Shown here: piece by piece, positions 7,184-14,729 of the stretch
Position numbering within the stretch: position 1 is the stretch's first letter
How the letters are laid out: each line of letters starts with the position of its first letter
Assembly (NCBI GenBank): GCA_009779745.1
Contig: WRDR01000014.1
Coordinates: 1 to 33,608 of the forward strand
DNA from: Alphaproteobacteria bacterium
Lineage (GTDB): Bacteria > Pseudomonadota > Alphaproteobacteria > UBA9219
Length of the DNA stretch: 33,608 nucleotides
Reading direction: 5' to 3'
Notes under the pieces: generated by a model
Told to the model about the DNA's origin: nothing
Databases searched by the model: none
What the model saw: the letters and a program-made list of their open reading frames with translations, nothing else
Translations under genes and position numbers: made by a program

Positions 7184-7930
7184 ATGAAAAGTTTAATCAA
7201 GGGGCTTGGCCTGCTGGCTGTTATGCTGGTTGCGGGTACTGCTCACGCCGGCACTATCAAGGAATACAGCGCAGACATGGTAGATGCGAAAACCGGTCAG
7301 GTAGTCGGCAAGTACTATGTTACGGAGAAGAAAATCCGCGTGGATTCCTCCAATGAAAAAGGCGGCGGCAATGTCATTTCAATAATCCGCATGGATCAGG
7401 ACAAAATGTATGCTCTGCAAGAGGACAAGACCTATATGGAGATTCCCTTTAAAGGCACAGTAACCGATTTGGAAAGTATCGGAACTCAGATGATGGGCGG
7501 TATCGCGCCTCAGCGCAAGGTGGAAAACCTTGGTTCCGAGACGGTGAGCGGCTACAAGGCGGAAAAATCCAAAGTGACTACAACCATGAACATGATGGGA
7601 CAGACGTTCACGACAACTGCGCATGAATGGAAAGCCAAGGAGTTTGACATGCCGCTTAGGACTCAGACTGACAAGGGCGAGACCATGGAAATGCGCAACA
7701 TCAAGGTTGGTGCGCCTCCTGCTTCTGTTTTTGAAATACCGGCAGGCTATACAAGGAATGTCGAAATGGAAAACATGATGAAGCAGATGAGGAAAATGCC
7801 GGCGGGCGGCGGACACGGCTCAGGCAGACAGGGCATAGTTCCTGCTGCAGGTGCAGATGTTAATGAGAACGGCATCAACGAAGCAATCCAAGAGGGCATG
7901 AATAACATGCTCAAAGGAATGATGCAGTAG
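7184..7930 (+). CDS. DUF4412-domain exported protein
   Basis: A 248-aa protein with a Sec signal peptide (Lys at 2 and 6, hydrophobic core to about residue 19, AHA cleavage site near 22). The mature part matches the DUF4412 pattern: a beta-rich domain with repeated Met-Tyr-x-Leu and Met-Met-Gly segments, where a short reporter-like stretch measures a dried/gelled state in better-studied relatives is not known here; the function of the domain is unknown. The C-terminal third is Met/Gly-rich and low complexity. An AAAGGA ribosome binding site lies 8 nt before the ATG. mcrB follows 9 nt after the stop, so the exported protein shares a transcript with the AAA ATPase pair, an unusual combination. 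Confidence 0.75.
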   Translation: MKSLIKGLGLLAVMLVAGTAHAGTIKEYSADMVDAKTGQVVGKYYVTEKKIRVDSSNEKGGGNVISIIRMDQDKMYALQEDKTYMEIPFKGTVTDLESIGTQMMGGIAPQRKVENLGSETVSGYKAEKSKVTTTMNMMGQTFTTTAHEWKAKEFDMPLRTQTDKGETMEMRNIKVGAPPASVFEIPAGYTRNVEMENMMKQMRKMPAGGGHGSGRQGIVPAAGADVNENGINEAIQEGMNNMLKGMMQ

Positions 7931-7939
7931 GGATTTGCT

Positions 7940-8818
7940 ATGTCTGATACTAACGATACTGATTTTATCACTAAACAGGCAAGCGATTTGCTGGATACCG
8001 GCAATCATGCTATTATTCTTTATGGTCCTCCCGGAACCGGGAAGACTTTTACTGCGAAGCAAATAGCGCGCAAGCTATTGGAGATGGATCCTAATACTCA
8101 TTTTGAAAATCACGCAGGCTCGGCAGTAGGCGAGGTGCGAATAGTTCAGTTTCACCCTAACTATACGTATCAGGATTTTATCGGCGGTATTTTTCCTAAG
8201 ATTAAGAATGAGAAGATTATTTACGAGCAGGAGCGCGGTGTTTTCACTCATATCTGCAAGTCTGCCAAGGATTTATCTCAGAGAAAGTACATTATTATTA
8301 TTGATGAGATAAACCGCGCTGATTTGTCGTCAGTGTTCGGAGAGCTTTTGTACTGCTTAGAATACCGCGGTGAGTCCTTAGACATTCCTTTGTTCGGACA
8401 GTTTTCTATTCCTCCTAATGTTTATATTATCGGGACTATGAATAACACAGACAAGAGCTTGATTGGGTTTGATCTTGCGCTGCGCAGGCGTTTTGCTTTT
8501 ATCAAAGTCATGCCGGACATGAAGGTTCTTGAGAATGTTCTTAACTTCAAAGCTAATAAGGAAGAGTTCATTCGCCGTGCCGTTGCTTTGAACAAGAGTC
8601 TGAAAGATGTTTTGGGTCTGCCTGATGACAAGCTGATAGGTCATGCTTATTTCCTTAAAATCACGGATTTTGCCTCTTCTCTCTCTGCTCAGGCTATGGA
8701 AATGCTGTGGACGTACCATTTGGAGCCTTTGCTTGAAGAGTATCTTGGCATGGAGTTTGAAAATTTACGCGCGGAGATTGATAATCTGAAAGATGCTTTT
8801 TGCGCTGATTTTAAATAG
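7940..8818 (+). CDS. McrB-like AAA+ NTPase without DNA-binding domain
   Basis: A 292-aa protein consisting only of the AAA+ motor of the McrB family. Walker A GPPGTGKT is at 29-36, Walker B IIIIDEINRAD at 118-128, and the McrB signature MNNTD at 167-171, followed by the Arg-rich LRRRF sensor region at 181-185. In E. coli McrB, a GTPase, an N-terminal domain recognises methylated DNA and the motor powers translocation with McrC. Here the motor starts about 25 residues from the N-terminus, so no DNA-binding domain is encoded. The mcrC-like gene follows after 9 nt. The target-recognition partner, if any, is not visible. Confidence 0.88.
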   Translation: MSDTNDTDFITKQASDLLDTGNHAIILYGPPGTGKTFTAKQIARKLLEMDPNTHFENHAGSAVGEVRIVQFHPNYTYQDFIGGIFPKIKNEKIIYEQERGVFTHICKSAKDLSQRKYIIIIDEINRADLSSVFGELLYCLEYRGESLDIPLFGQFSIPPNVYIIGTMNNTDKSLIGFDLALRRRFAFIKVMPDMKVLENVLNFKANKEEFIRRAVALNKSLKDVLGLPDDKLIGHAYFLKITDFASSLSAQAMEMLWTYHLEPLLEEYLGMEFENLRAEIDNLKDAFCADFK

Positions 8819-8827
8819 GGTATTGTT

Positions 8828-9772
8828 ATGATAACTATCAATCTCAAAGATAGTCAAAGTACATATGCCCCTCCTGTATCTATCCAGTCTGATGATGCGA
8901 GTTTTGAGCCGGAGCTTATTATGAAGGCGGCTGCCTTATTGAAGAAGGGAGCTGTATCTAAGAAGTATGAAGTTTATTCTTTATCTCCGCATAAGAAATC
9001 AAAAGAAAGCTCTCCTTTTTTAGACTGTATGGTTCAGGATAATGTTCTGAAGTTTGTTACGTATAATTTTGTCGGGCGTTTGTTTATTAGAGTTGAGGGC
9101 AGGGATATTTGCTTTAATATATATCCTTCAATGGGTCTTTTAGAGTTGTCTCATATTCTCTCTTATTCCAGCGGAGTTTATTTTCCGGAAAACTCAAAGC
9201 CGTTGTCAGGATTGTCTTATGAACAGGGCATGTCTTGGCTTTTGCTGCTTTTATGGAAGTGCGCTTTTGAGAGGGCTTTGAGGCAATCCTCTGTGCCCAA
9301 GGATTATGTGTTCAAGAGTGAAAACCTCAAGCGTTTCAGGGGCAGGCTGGATCTTATTAAAAATATTCAGCAGAATCTGACGGATTTCAGCAAAGTTTGG
9401 TGCATATATAAACCGCTGTCTATGGATATTACTATAAACAGGACAGTGCGCTATATTTACAAAATCCTTTTGAACTCTAAGGAGACTGATAAACGCTTTT
9501 ACTCAGAGCTTTCTCTGCACGACCAGCGGCTTGCTTCTTTCGGCGTTTCTAATGAACCTGTTTCCGTAGAACAGATAAACCACATAAAGTACACTAAACT
9601 CAACGAGGCGTATCGTCCTTTGATGCTTCTAAGCAAGGCTCTTATCAGAGCTTACGGCTCTAAGGATTTCTTTTCTGCTTTTCCGGACGCTTCTTATGTT
9701 GCGGACGTTTCTGAAATTCAGAAAATGTATTCGGAGAAGAGGAGGAATATTACTTCTTCTTCACAGAACTAG
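8828..9772 (+). CDS. McrC-like protein lacking the C-terminal nuclease domain
   Basis: A 314-aa relative of McrC, the partner that stimulates McrB and carries the nuclease. Family features include the beta-rich N-terminal half, a YFSLEPKVG-like segment (here around 98-103, ICFNIYPSM), the LxRFRGRLD motif near 167-174, and the [12 protein letters not shown] helix. The polypeptide ends just after the [16 protein letters not shown] segment, where family members continue into a PD-(D/E)xK nuclease. No such catalytic residues remain. Its last 23 nt overlap the convergent rpmE gene, so no nuclease sequence can follow. It is either a nuclease-free variant or a gene truncated by deletion. Confidence 0.8.
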   Translation: MITINLKDSQSTYAPPVSIQSDDASFEPELIMKAAALLKKGAVSKKYEVYSLSPHKKSKESSPFLDCMVQDNVLKFVTYNFVGRLFIRVEGRDICFNIYPSMGLLELSHILSYSSGVYFPENSKPLSGLSYEQGMSWLLLLLWKCAFERALRQSSVPKDYVFKSENLKRFRGRLDLIKNIQQNLTDFSKVWCIYKPLSMDITINRTVRYIYKILLNSKETDKRFYSELSLHDQRLASFGVSNEPVSVEQINHIKYTKLNEAYRPLMLLSKALIRAYGSKDFFSAFPDASYVADVSEIQKMYSEKRRNITSSSQN

Positions 9773-10052
9773 CACCGGTTGTAACCTTAATCTTTTCTTT
9801 GCTTGCTCCGGAAGGTTCCTTAATTTCTGTCTTTTTTGCAGACAATCCGCCGAAACGCTTGTTGAACTTATCCAATTGACCGCCTCTGTCGACCATGCGG
9901 TGCGTGCCTGTCCATGCCGGGTGCACTTTCGGGTCAATATCCAAATGCAGCTTGGCACCGGGCTTGCCGTAAGTGCTGTGCGTTAAAAACTCTGTTCCGT
10001 CAGTCATTACTACGGTTATTTCGTGGTAATCCGGGTGAATATTTTCTTTCAT
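9750..10052 (-). CDS. rpmE: Ribosomal protein L31 with C-terminal extension
   Basis: A component of the large ribosomal subunit. The core (residues 1-70 from [10 protein letters not shown]) shows the L31 signatures, including the TSG/TYG turn, HPAWTG and the [10 protein letters not shown] ending. It lacks the CxxC zinc ligands, so it is of the zinc-independent form. A Lys-rich tail of about 28 residues extends it to 100 aa, longer than the usual 70-80. The start at 10052 is chosen because AGGAAAA sits 8 nt upstream; a longer frame to 10115 has no initiation signal. It ends convergently inside the last 23 nt of the mcrC-like gene. Confidence 0.92.
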   Translation of the reverse strand: MKENIHPDYHEITVVMTDGTEFLTHSTYGKPGAKLHLDIDPKVHPAWTGTHRMVDRGGQLDKFNKRFGGLSAKKTEIKEPSGASKEKIKVTTGASSVKKK

Positions 10053-10226
10053 TGTCGGTTTTCCTAATTCTCTAAAAGCTAATGAGTGGACTACTTTTAA
10101 GAAACATTTACCCAAAAATCAACAACATTTTGCCTTTAAGGCGGGATATTAACCTTTTTTCTCGTTTTTACAGGCTATTTATGCAATAATTCCTAATTAC
10201 TCACTCCTAATTCCTAATTATCTTAA

Positions 10227-10781
10227 ATGTCTTTCTCTTACTGCAAAACAGCCCCTTTGAGCCTTGTTCACTCCGGGTACCACGAAAACGAGTACGGCTT
10301 TGTTGTAAAAGACGAGAGCCTGCTTTTTGAACGCTTGTCTCTGGAAATCATGCAGGCGGGCTTGTCTTGGGAGACTGTTCTCAAAAAACGAAAAAGCCTG
10401 AACCTAGCCTTTCAAAACTTTGATGCTCATAAAGTTGCCTCTTTTTCCGAGAAAGATGTTGCCAGACTCCTTAACGATGCTTCTATCATCAGAAACAAAC
10501 GCAAGATACTGGCGATAATTCACAATGCTTCTGTTATTCTTAATATGCGGGAAGAGGTTTCCGGATTTTATAACTGGCTGGTCTCTCATAAAAACAATTC
10601 TAAAAATAGACAAGAGGAAATTTTGCTTTGGACTAAATTATTCAAAAAGACTTTTCATTTCACCGGAGCAGAGATTGTTTCCGAGTTCCTCATGAGTACA
10701 GGCATTATTTCCGGAGCGCACGAAACTTGGTGTCCTGTTTATCAAAGAGCTTGCGAACATAACCTTAAATGTCAGGTCTGA
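10227..10781 (+). CDS. tag: DNA-3-methyladenine glycosylase I
   Basis: Excises 3-methyladenine from alkylated DNA to start base excision repair. At 184 aa it has family length. Signatures are visible: YHENEYG near 18-24 (usually YHDxEWG), FERLSLEIMQAGLSWETVLKKR at 34-55 and the IIRNKRKI helix near 87-94. Cys6 and the late His/Cys pair in HETWC match the zinc-snap positions. No strong ribosome binding site precedes the ATG. The 110-nt region before it is AT-rich with repeated CCTAATT units and an 11-bp palindrome at 10132-10142. Its 3' end overlaps the convergent LOG-like gene by 17 nt. Confidence 0.9.
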   Translation: MSFSYCKTAPLSLVHSGYHENEYGFVVKDESLLFERLSLEIMQAGLSWETVLKKRKSLNLAFQNFDAHKVASFSEKDVARLLNDASIIRNKRKILAIIHNASVILNMREEVSGFYNWLVSHKNNSKNRQEEILLWTKLFKKTFHFTGAEIVSEFLMSTGIISGAHETWCPVYQRACEHNLKCQV

Positions 10782-12120
10782 AGCGCAGCGGTATTTCCGC
10801 AGGTTTTTTGGAGAGTTTCGGTGCTTCTTTATTTGTGATGCTTTTTATAGCTTGCCTATAAATCTTATATTCTTTTTTCTCTTTCCAGCGTTGCTTTAGC
10901 TCTAAGAGCATAGGCTTGGCATTTTTTACTCTGGGAAACAGAAAGATGTTTTCTTTTTCCAGTCCTCTTGGATTTTGTTTTAATATATTCAGTTTTTCGG
11001 TCCCTATTATGCTTTCTATTTCTTTGAGCATGGAAGGGTCTTCGCCTATGAATACTAAAGCCTTATCTTTAAATTCAGAGCGGTTGATTTTTTGCTGCAA
11101 ATAAAAGTACGCACTCTCTTGTCCGGTACCGTCTCCTCCGCCTATGGATATGATAATATCGCTTGTAAGCAGCCTTTCCAAGCGGTATCCTATGTCGTCA
11201 TACAGAGAAGGTTCATCACAATCAGGCATAAAGCCGTGTTTTGTTTCGTTTTTGGCCAGACGCCGTGTGCTTGCGTGAATCAAATACATTTGTTTCATAC
11301 AATGGAACTTTAGATCCAAGTAGCCGTCCCGAACCCAGCCCATTGAGTGCTTATCTCCGCCTCCCGTACACAGAGCAAACTCGTGTTCTCTTAAAAAATT
11401 TCCCAGCTCCGTTGCTTTCAGATAATCTTCTTTCTTGTCGCTGGAGGCTGATGCGAAGACTGTTGCCGAACACAGATCTATATCAACTTTAGGTGCGTTA
11501 TAATTATGTCTTATATCCGGTATGGGCTGATGCAGTCTTTCATAATTTATCAGGCGGAAATTCAGCAATTCCGCTCCTATTTGTTTTGCCTCTTCACGAT
11601 TTATCCTATTATAGCTAAGGGCATCAAAATAGTTATATCCTATGTGCTTTACCCTGTCTGATATTACCAGTTTTTCGTTTCGCCCAAGCCCCTCGGATTC
11701 ATAGTTGCGGATAAAACTTCTATTGTATCCGCCTAATGCATATGCAGTGTGTGATTCTATGACAGCATCATAACAGCCGTTTTCGTTATGCACTATTACC
11801 GGTACATTTTTATAAGCCGGATCTATAACTTTCGCTACTATAACGCTGCGTAATAATATGTACATGTAGCAACGCTCCGCCTCGTTTTCTATATCAAACG
11901 GAGTAAAAATTATAGCGTCCGGATTTGTTGTATTGAATCTGGCGGAGATGGCATCAGTAAGCGTTCTGCCTTTATTCAATTTCTCATACGAGGTTTTATA
12001 ACCGGACGGAACTATGATTTTTTGTGCGGGAGTATTGTAATACCGTGCTCTCGCACTCTCACAGCAGACAATTAGTACGTTATGGTCAATTGCATTGGGA
12101 TTTATATATTTATATATCAT
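10765..12120 (-). CDS. LOG/SLOG-type Rossmann nucleotide-binding protein, unknown role
   Basis: A 451-aa protein from the ATG at 12118-12120; a longer frame begins only with a TTG at 12162. The C-terminal half shows the two glycine motifs of the LOG/SLOG superfamily: CTGGGDKHSMG (about 251-261) and ISIGGGDGTGQE (about 325-335), the latter replacing the PGGxGTxxE of cytokinin-activating LOG enzymes. The N-terminal 220 residues form a second alpha/beta region I cannot assign. SLOG domains bind nucleotide-type ligands and appear in some antiviral systems, but also in metabolic phosphoribohydrolases. Neighbouring McrBC homologues make a defence link conceivable, not shown. Overlaps tag by 17 nt. 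Confidence 0.65.
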   Translation of the reverse strand: MIYKYINPNAIDHNVLIVCCESARARYYNTPAQKIIVPSGYKTSYEKLNKGRTLTDAISARFNTTNPDAIIFTPFDIENEAERCYMYILLRSVIVAKVIDPAYKNVPVIVHNENGCYDAVIESHTAYALGGYNRSFIRNYESEGLGRNEKLVISDRVKHIGYNYFDALSYNRINREEAKQIGAELLNFRLINYERLHQPIPDIRHNYNAPKVDIDLCSATVFASASSDKKEDYLKATELGNFLREHEFALCTGGGDKHSMGWVRDGYLDLKFHCMKQMYLIHASTRRLAKNETKHGFMPDCDEPSLYDDIGYRLERLLTSDIIISIGGGDGTGQESAYFYLQQKINRSEFKDKALVFIGEDPSMLKEIESIIGTEKLNILKQNPRGLEKENIFLFPRVKNAKPMLLELKQRWKEKKEYKIYRQAIKSITNKEAPKLSKKPAEIPLRFRPDI

Positions 12121-12219
12121 TTTTTTGTACTTTTTTCTAAAAATAAAGTGTATATAGAGCAAACGGGTGGGTATAAGGCAAGCCCCTTTATATGGTTAAA
12201 ATACTTTCGGTAATGATTT

Positions 12220-13722
12220 ATGGCAAAAACATCTGGTAATAAGACTGCAATAAGCCCTTCGCGGGCAGAGGATTATGCTTCGTGGTACCAACAGGTAGTC
12301 CGTGAGGCCGATATGGCGGAGCTTTCCGGAGTCAGGGGCTGTATGGTCATTAAGCCTAACGGATACGGCATTTGGGAGAAAATGCAGGAGTATCTTGATA
12401 AAAAATTCAAAGAGACCGGACACGAGAACTGCTATTTTCCGCTGTTCATTCCTATTTCTTATTTTCAGAAAGAGTCCGACCATGTGGACGGTTTCGCTAA
12501 AGAAATGGCGGTTGTTACGCACCATAGACTTAAAGCGGCGGACGGCAAACTTATTCCGGACGGCGAGCTGGAAGAGCCTTTGGTTGTCCGTCCTACTTCC
12601 GAGACCGTTATCGGAGCGTCTATGGCAAAGTGGATTAAGTCCTACAGAGATCTGCCGGTGCTTATCAATCAGTGGGCTAATGTGGTGCGCTGGGAAATGC
12701 GCCCTAGGCTTCTTTTGCGTACTGCGGAGTTTCTCTGGCAGGAAGGGCATACTGCACACGAGACTATGGAAGACGCTATGGCTGAAGCTAGGAAGATGCA
12801 CGATGTTTATAAGGATTTTGCCGAAGAGGTTTTGGCTATGCCGGTAGTATCCGGAGAAAAGCCTCCTCATGAAAGGTTCCCGGGAGCTGTGAACACTTTT
12901 ACTATAGAAGCCATGATGCAGGACGGCAAGGCTTTACAGGCCGGGACTTCTCATTATCTGGGGCAGAACTTTTCCAAGTCTTTTGATATTCAGTTTCAGA
13001 ACAGAGAGGGTTCGGGAGATTTTGTTCATACTACTTCTTGGGGAGTGTCTACAAGGCTTTTGGGAGCTTTGGTAATGACTCATGCTGATGATAACGGCTT
13101 GAGAGTGCCTCCGAGAGTGGCTCCTTGGCATGCGGTTATAGTGCCGGTGTTGCGGGCTGATGCAGATGCGAAGAATGTTATTGACTATTGCGAGGCTCTG
13201 GCAAAGGATATTTCTGCTCAGAATTATGCGTCTCAGCCTATAAGAGTCAAAGTTGACAAGAGAGATATTTCCGGAGCTGATAAAAAGTGGAGCTGGATTA
13301 AAAAGGGAGCTCCTTTGATTATAGAGATTGGAGCGAGAGATGTTGAGGCTCAGAAAGTTTGCGTTCTAAGGCGGGATAAATTAGATGACGGAAAACAGTT
13401 TACAGAGTGCAAAGAATTTGTTTCTTCTGTTTCTTCTGTGCTTCAAGACATTCAACAAAACCTGTTTAATCAGGCGGCTTCGTTTATGGCATCGAATACT
13501 GTAGAGATAAAGAACAAACAAGAATTCATTGATTACTTTAAAAAAGAAAAGACTGGTTTTGTGAGAGCTAAATGGTCTATGGATACTGCCTCTTTGTCTG
13601 TGCTGGAGGAGCTTTCTGTTACTGTCAGGTGCATTCCTTTTGACCAGAAGGGAGACTCCGGGGTTTGTGTTCTTACCGGAGCACCCGCAACGCTGGACAC
13701 TATTTTTGCCAAAGCATATTAG
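12220..13722 (+). CDS. proS: Prolyl-tRNA synthetase, archaeal/eukaryotic type
   Basis: Charges tRNA-Pro. The 500-aa class II enzyme has the motif 2 form RTAEFLWQEGHTAHE (about 167-181), the RPTSET segment (about 127-132) and a C-terminal domain ending in Tyr, all diagnostic of the archaeal/eukaryotic-like ProRS without the bacterial editing insertion. Most alphaproteobacteria carry a short bacterial-type ProRS instead, so this gene may descend from a replacement by transfer. The ribosome binding site is weak (GGTAATG). In alphaproteobacteria proS commonly precedes lolC and lolD; here about 2.1 kb of mobile-looking sequence lies between them. Confidence 0.95.
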   Translation: MAKTSGNKTAISPSRAEDYASWYQQVVREADMAELSGVRGCMVIKPNGYGIWEKMQEYLDKKFKETGHENCYFPLFIPISYFQKESDHVDGFAKEMAVVTHHRLKAADGKLIPDGELEEPLVVRPTSETVIGASMAKWIKSYRDLPVLINQWANVVRWEMRPRLLLRTAEFLWQEGHTAHETMEDAMAEARKMHDVYKDFAEEVLAMPVVSGEKPPHERFPGAVNTFTIEAMMQDGKALQAGTSHYLGQNFSKSFDIQFQNREGSGDFVHTTSWGVSTRLLGALVMTHADDNGLRVPPRVAPWHAVIVPVLRADADAKNVIDYCEALAKDISAQNYASQPIRVKVDKRDISGADKKWSWIKKGAPLIIEIGARDVEAQKVCVLRRDKLDDGKQFTECKEFVSSVSSVLQDIQQNLFNQAASFMASNTVEIKNKQEFIDYFKKEKTGFVRAKWSMDTASLSVLEELSVTVRCIPFDQKGDSGVCVLTGAPATLDTIFAKAY

Positions 13723-13745
13723 GAAATAGGAATTGAAAAAACCAC

Positions 13746-13774
13746 TTGAAGAAAAATAGAATAGGGGGCAGAAT
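13746..13774 (+). promoter_or_regulatory. Candidate promoter of the poly-C secreted-protein gene
   Basis: TTGAAG (13746-13751) and CAGAAT (13769-13774) stand 17 nt apart and 28 nt before the ATG at 13803; a GGAG ribosome binding site lies at 13793-13796. Fit to the consensus is 4/6 at each box. This supports initiation at 13803 rather than at the later GTG. Confidence 0.35.
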
Positions 13775-13802
13775 ACAAAAGTATTTCGATTCGGAGATAA
13801 AA

Positions 13803-14203
13803 ATGAAAATTATCCAGCAATATCAACAAGTTACCCCCCCCCCTTCTCGCATTTTTCTAGTATAATCAGCAAGTTATTACGTATTGTTAATGCTGTGTAT
13901 CAAGAACGGTTGCCGTATGAACGTATTCCCCTTGGGAATACGCTCTCAACCCTTACACTGATTTTTCATTTTGCATTATTATTTCTCCTAACCGTTCCGG
14001 TATATGCAAACACTACACCTAATCTCTGCAAAGCCGGTACCGTCATAGACATAGAAAAGAGCGGGGATAGTTGGACATGGACATGCCAAGGCAAATACGG
14101 CGGCACGAGCAAAGCATGTTCAGGCAAAGTAATAGACGGTGCGTGCATATGTGAAGAGTGCGACTGCACCCCCGGTTCTTCGCAATGCGGGGCTGCGCGG
14201 TAG
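13803..14203 (+). CDS. Secreted Cys-rich protein with poly-C switch, currently out of frame
   Basis: An ATG at 13803 with a GGAG ribosome binding site opens a frame that runs into a C10 tract and stops at 13863. From 13844 the other frame is open to 14203. It encodes a hydrophobic signal segment ending VPVYA (cleavage about 13990-14010) and a mature part of about 65 aa. That part contains a WTWTCxGxxGGTxxxC module, known from many bacterial surface proteins, and a CICEECDC cluster. With 11 (or 8) C residues the two parts join as a protein of about 133 aa. A GTG at 13895 could start a short form but has no ribosome binding site. This is a likely phase-variable exported protein, OFF in this assembly. 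The end near Cys-Gly-Ala-Ala-Arg may be truncated. The DGR-like cassette follows on the same strand. Confidence 0.65.
13834..13843 (+). repeat. Homopolymeric C10 tract in 5' coding region
   Basis: Ten consecutive C, at codons 11-14 from the ATG at 13803. Slipped-strand changes of one base would add or remove the frame of the downstream signal peptide: 8, 11 or 14 C give ON, and 10 (as here) gives OFF. A similar C12 tract occurs at 33428. Confidence 0.9.
13922..13942. repeat. Short palindromic element inside the secreted-protein frame
   Basis: Arms CGTATTCCC and GGGAATACG flank a CTT loop, followed by CTC. Outer arms are the same as those of the element at 21267-21303, as if the inner GGGAAGG stem had been removed. 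It is translated in frame (Arg-Ile-Pro-Leu-Gly-Asn-Thr-Leu) between the poly-C tract and the signal peptide, similar in principle to Rickettsia palindromic elements that insert in coding sequence. Confidence 0.6.
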
Positions 14204-14435
14204 TGATACTCGACAAGTTTGCCTGACCTGGAGGAGATGGGGGTTCGCCCCCGAAGCCTGTCAAGGCTGGACACATAACCAAGTCTGAAAGGCATACCTG
14301 CCTTCGCTAAAGCTACGGCGAGGCGAGAACTTTGCAGGCTGAACAAATAGCCCAGGGCGGGTTTGGGTTAGTAGTATGGAATAAAATCCTTGCGAAAATC
14401 CGAACCCGCGATAATACAAAACTAAGAAGGAAAAT
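14204..14435 (+). other. Structured non-coding spacer, candidate DGR template-repeat region
   Basis: This 232-nt stretch between the secreted-protein gene and the accessory gene has no supported ORF but several hairpins: GGGGG-TTCG-CCCCC at 14239-14252, AGCC/GGCT at about 14255-14268, an imperfect CCTTCGC/GCGAGG hairpin at about 14301-14325, and a 10-bp stem 14357-14366 with 14400-14409 enclosing an A-rich 33-nt loop. In DGRs a template-repeat RNA lies next to the reverse transcriptase, and the accessory-RT overlap leaves this as the likeliest site. No variable-repeat copy was found in the window, so the assignment is unproven. An RT-associated structured RNA of another kind is the alternative. 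Confidence 0.4.
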
Positions 14436-14729
14436 ATGACTGATTATCCAAATTTTGCGGACTTTAACACACAGCCGATCGGTCTGGAGGGGAAAAAGCA
14501 GTACATGAAGGACATCATAGGAAAGAAAATCCTTATCACCGCCTTCCGTATTCTTAAAGGTAAATATAAAACCCAGCACTGTCTGCAGATGCAGTTCGAA
14601 CTTGAAGGCGAAAGGTTTGTGGTGTTCTCCGGCTCGAGTGTTATTTCAACTCAACTTGAGGAACATAAAAACATGCTTCCGTTCTATACCGCCATAAAGC
14701 GCATCGACCGCTATCTGACGCTCTCGTAA
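14436..14729 (+). CDS. Small accessory protein of the reverse transcriptase cassette
   Basis: A 97-aa protein with a strong AGAAGGA ribosome binding site 6 nt before the ATG. Its stop overlaps the RT start as TAATG, so the two are translationally coupled. The sequence looks beta-rich (alternating hydrophobics at 28-65) with a FSGSSV segment and a Lys/Arg-rich C-terminus. Small proteins of this kind accompany DGR-type RTs in phages and gut bacteria. It is not recognisably Avd, the helical accessory protein of the Bordetella phage system. A nucleic-acid or RT-binding role is inference from position. Confidence 0.6.
   Translation: MTDYPNFADFNTQPIGLEGKKQYMKDIIGKKILITAFRILKGKYKTQHCLQMQFELEGERFVVFSGSSVISTQLEEHKNMLPFYTAIKRIDRYLTLS

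Noticed and set aside
13966-14346. Minus-strand ORF across the poly-C gene end and the spacer
   Set aside because: No initiation signal, and it includes translated hairpin sequence; the plus-strand frame has a signal peptide and Cys module.
14204-14435. Known housekeeping ncRNA (SRP RNA, RNase P RNA, tmRNA)
   Set aside because: The hairpins do not match the conserved cores of these RNAs.
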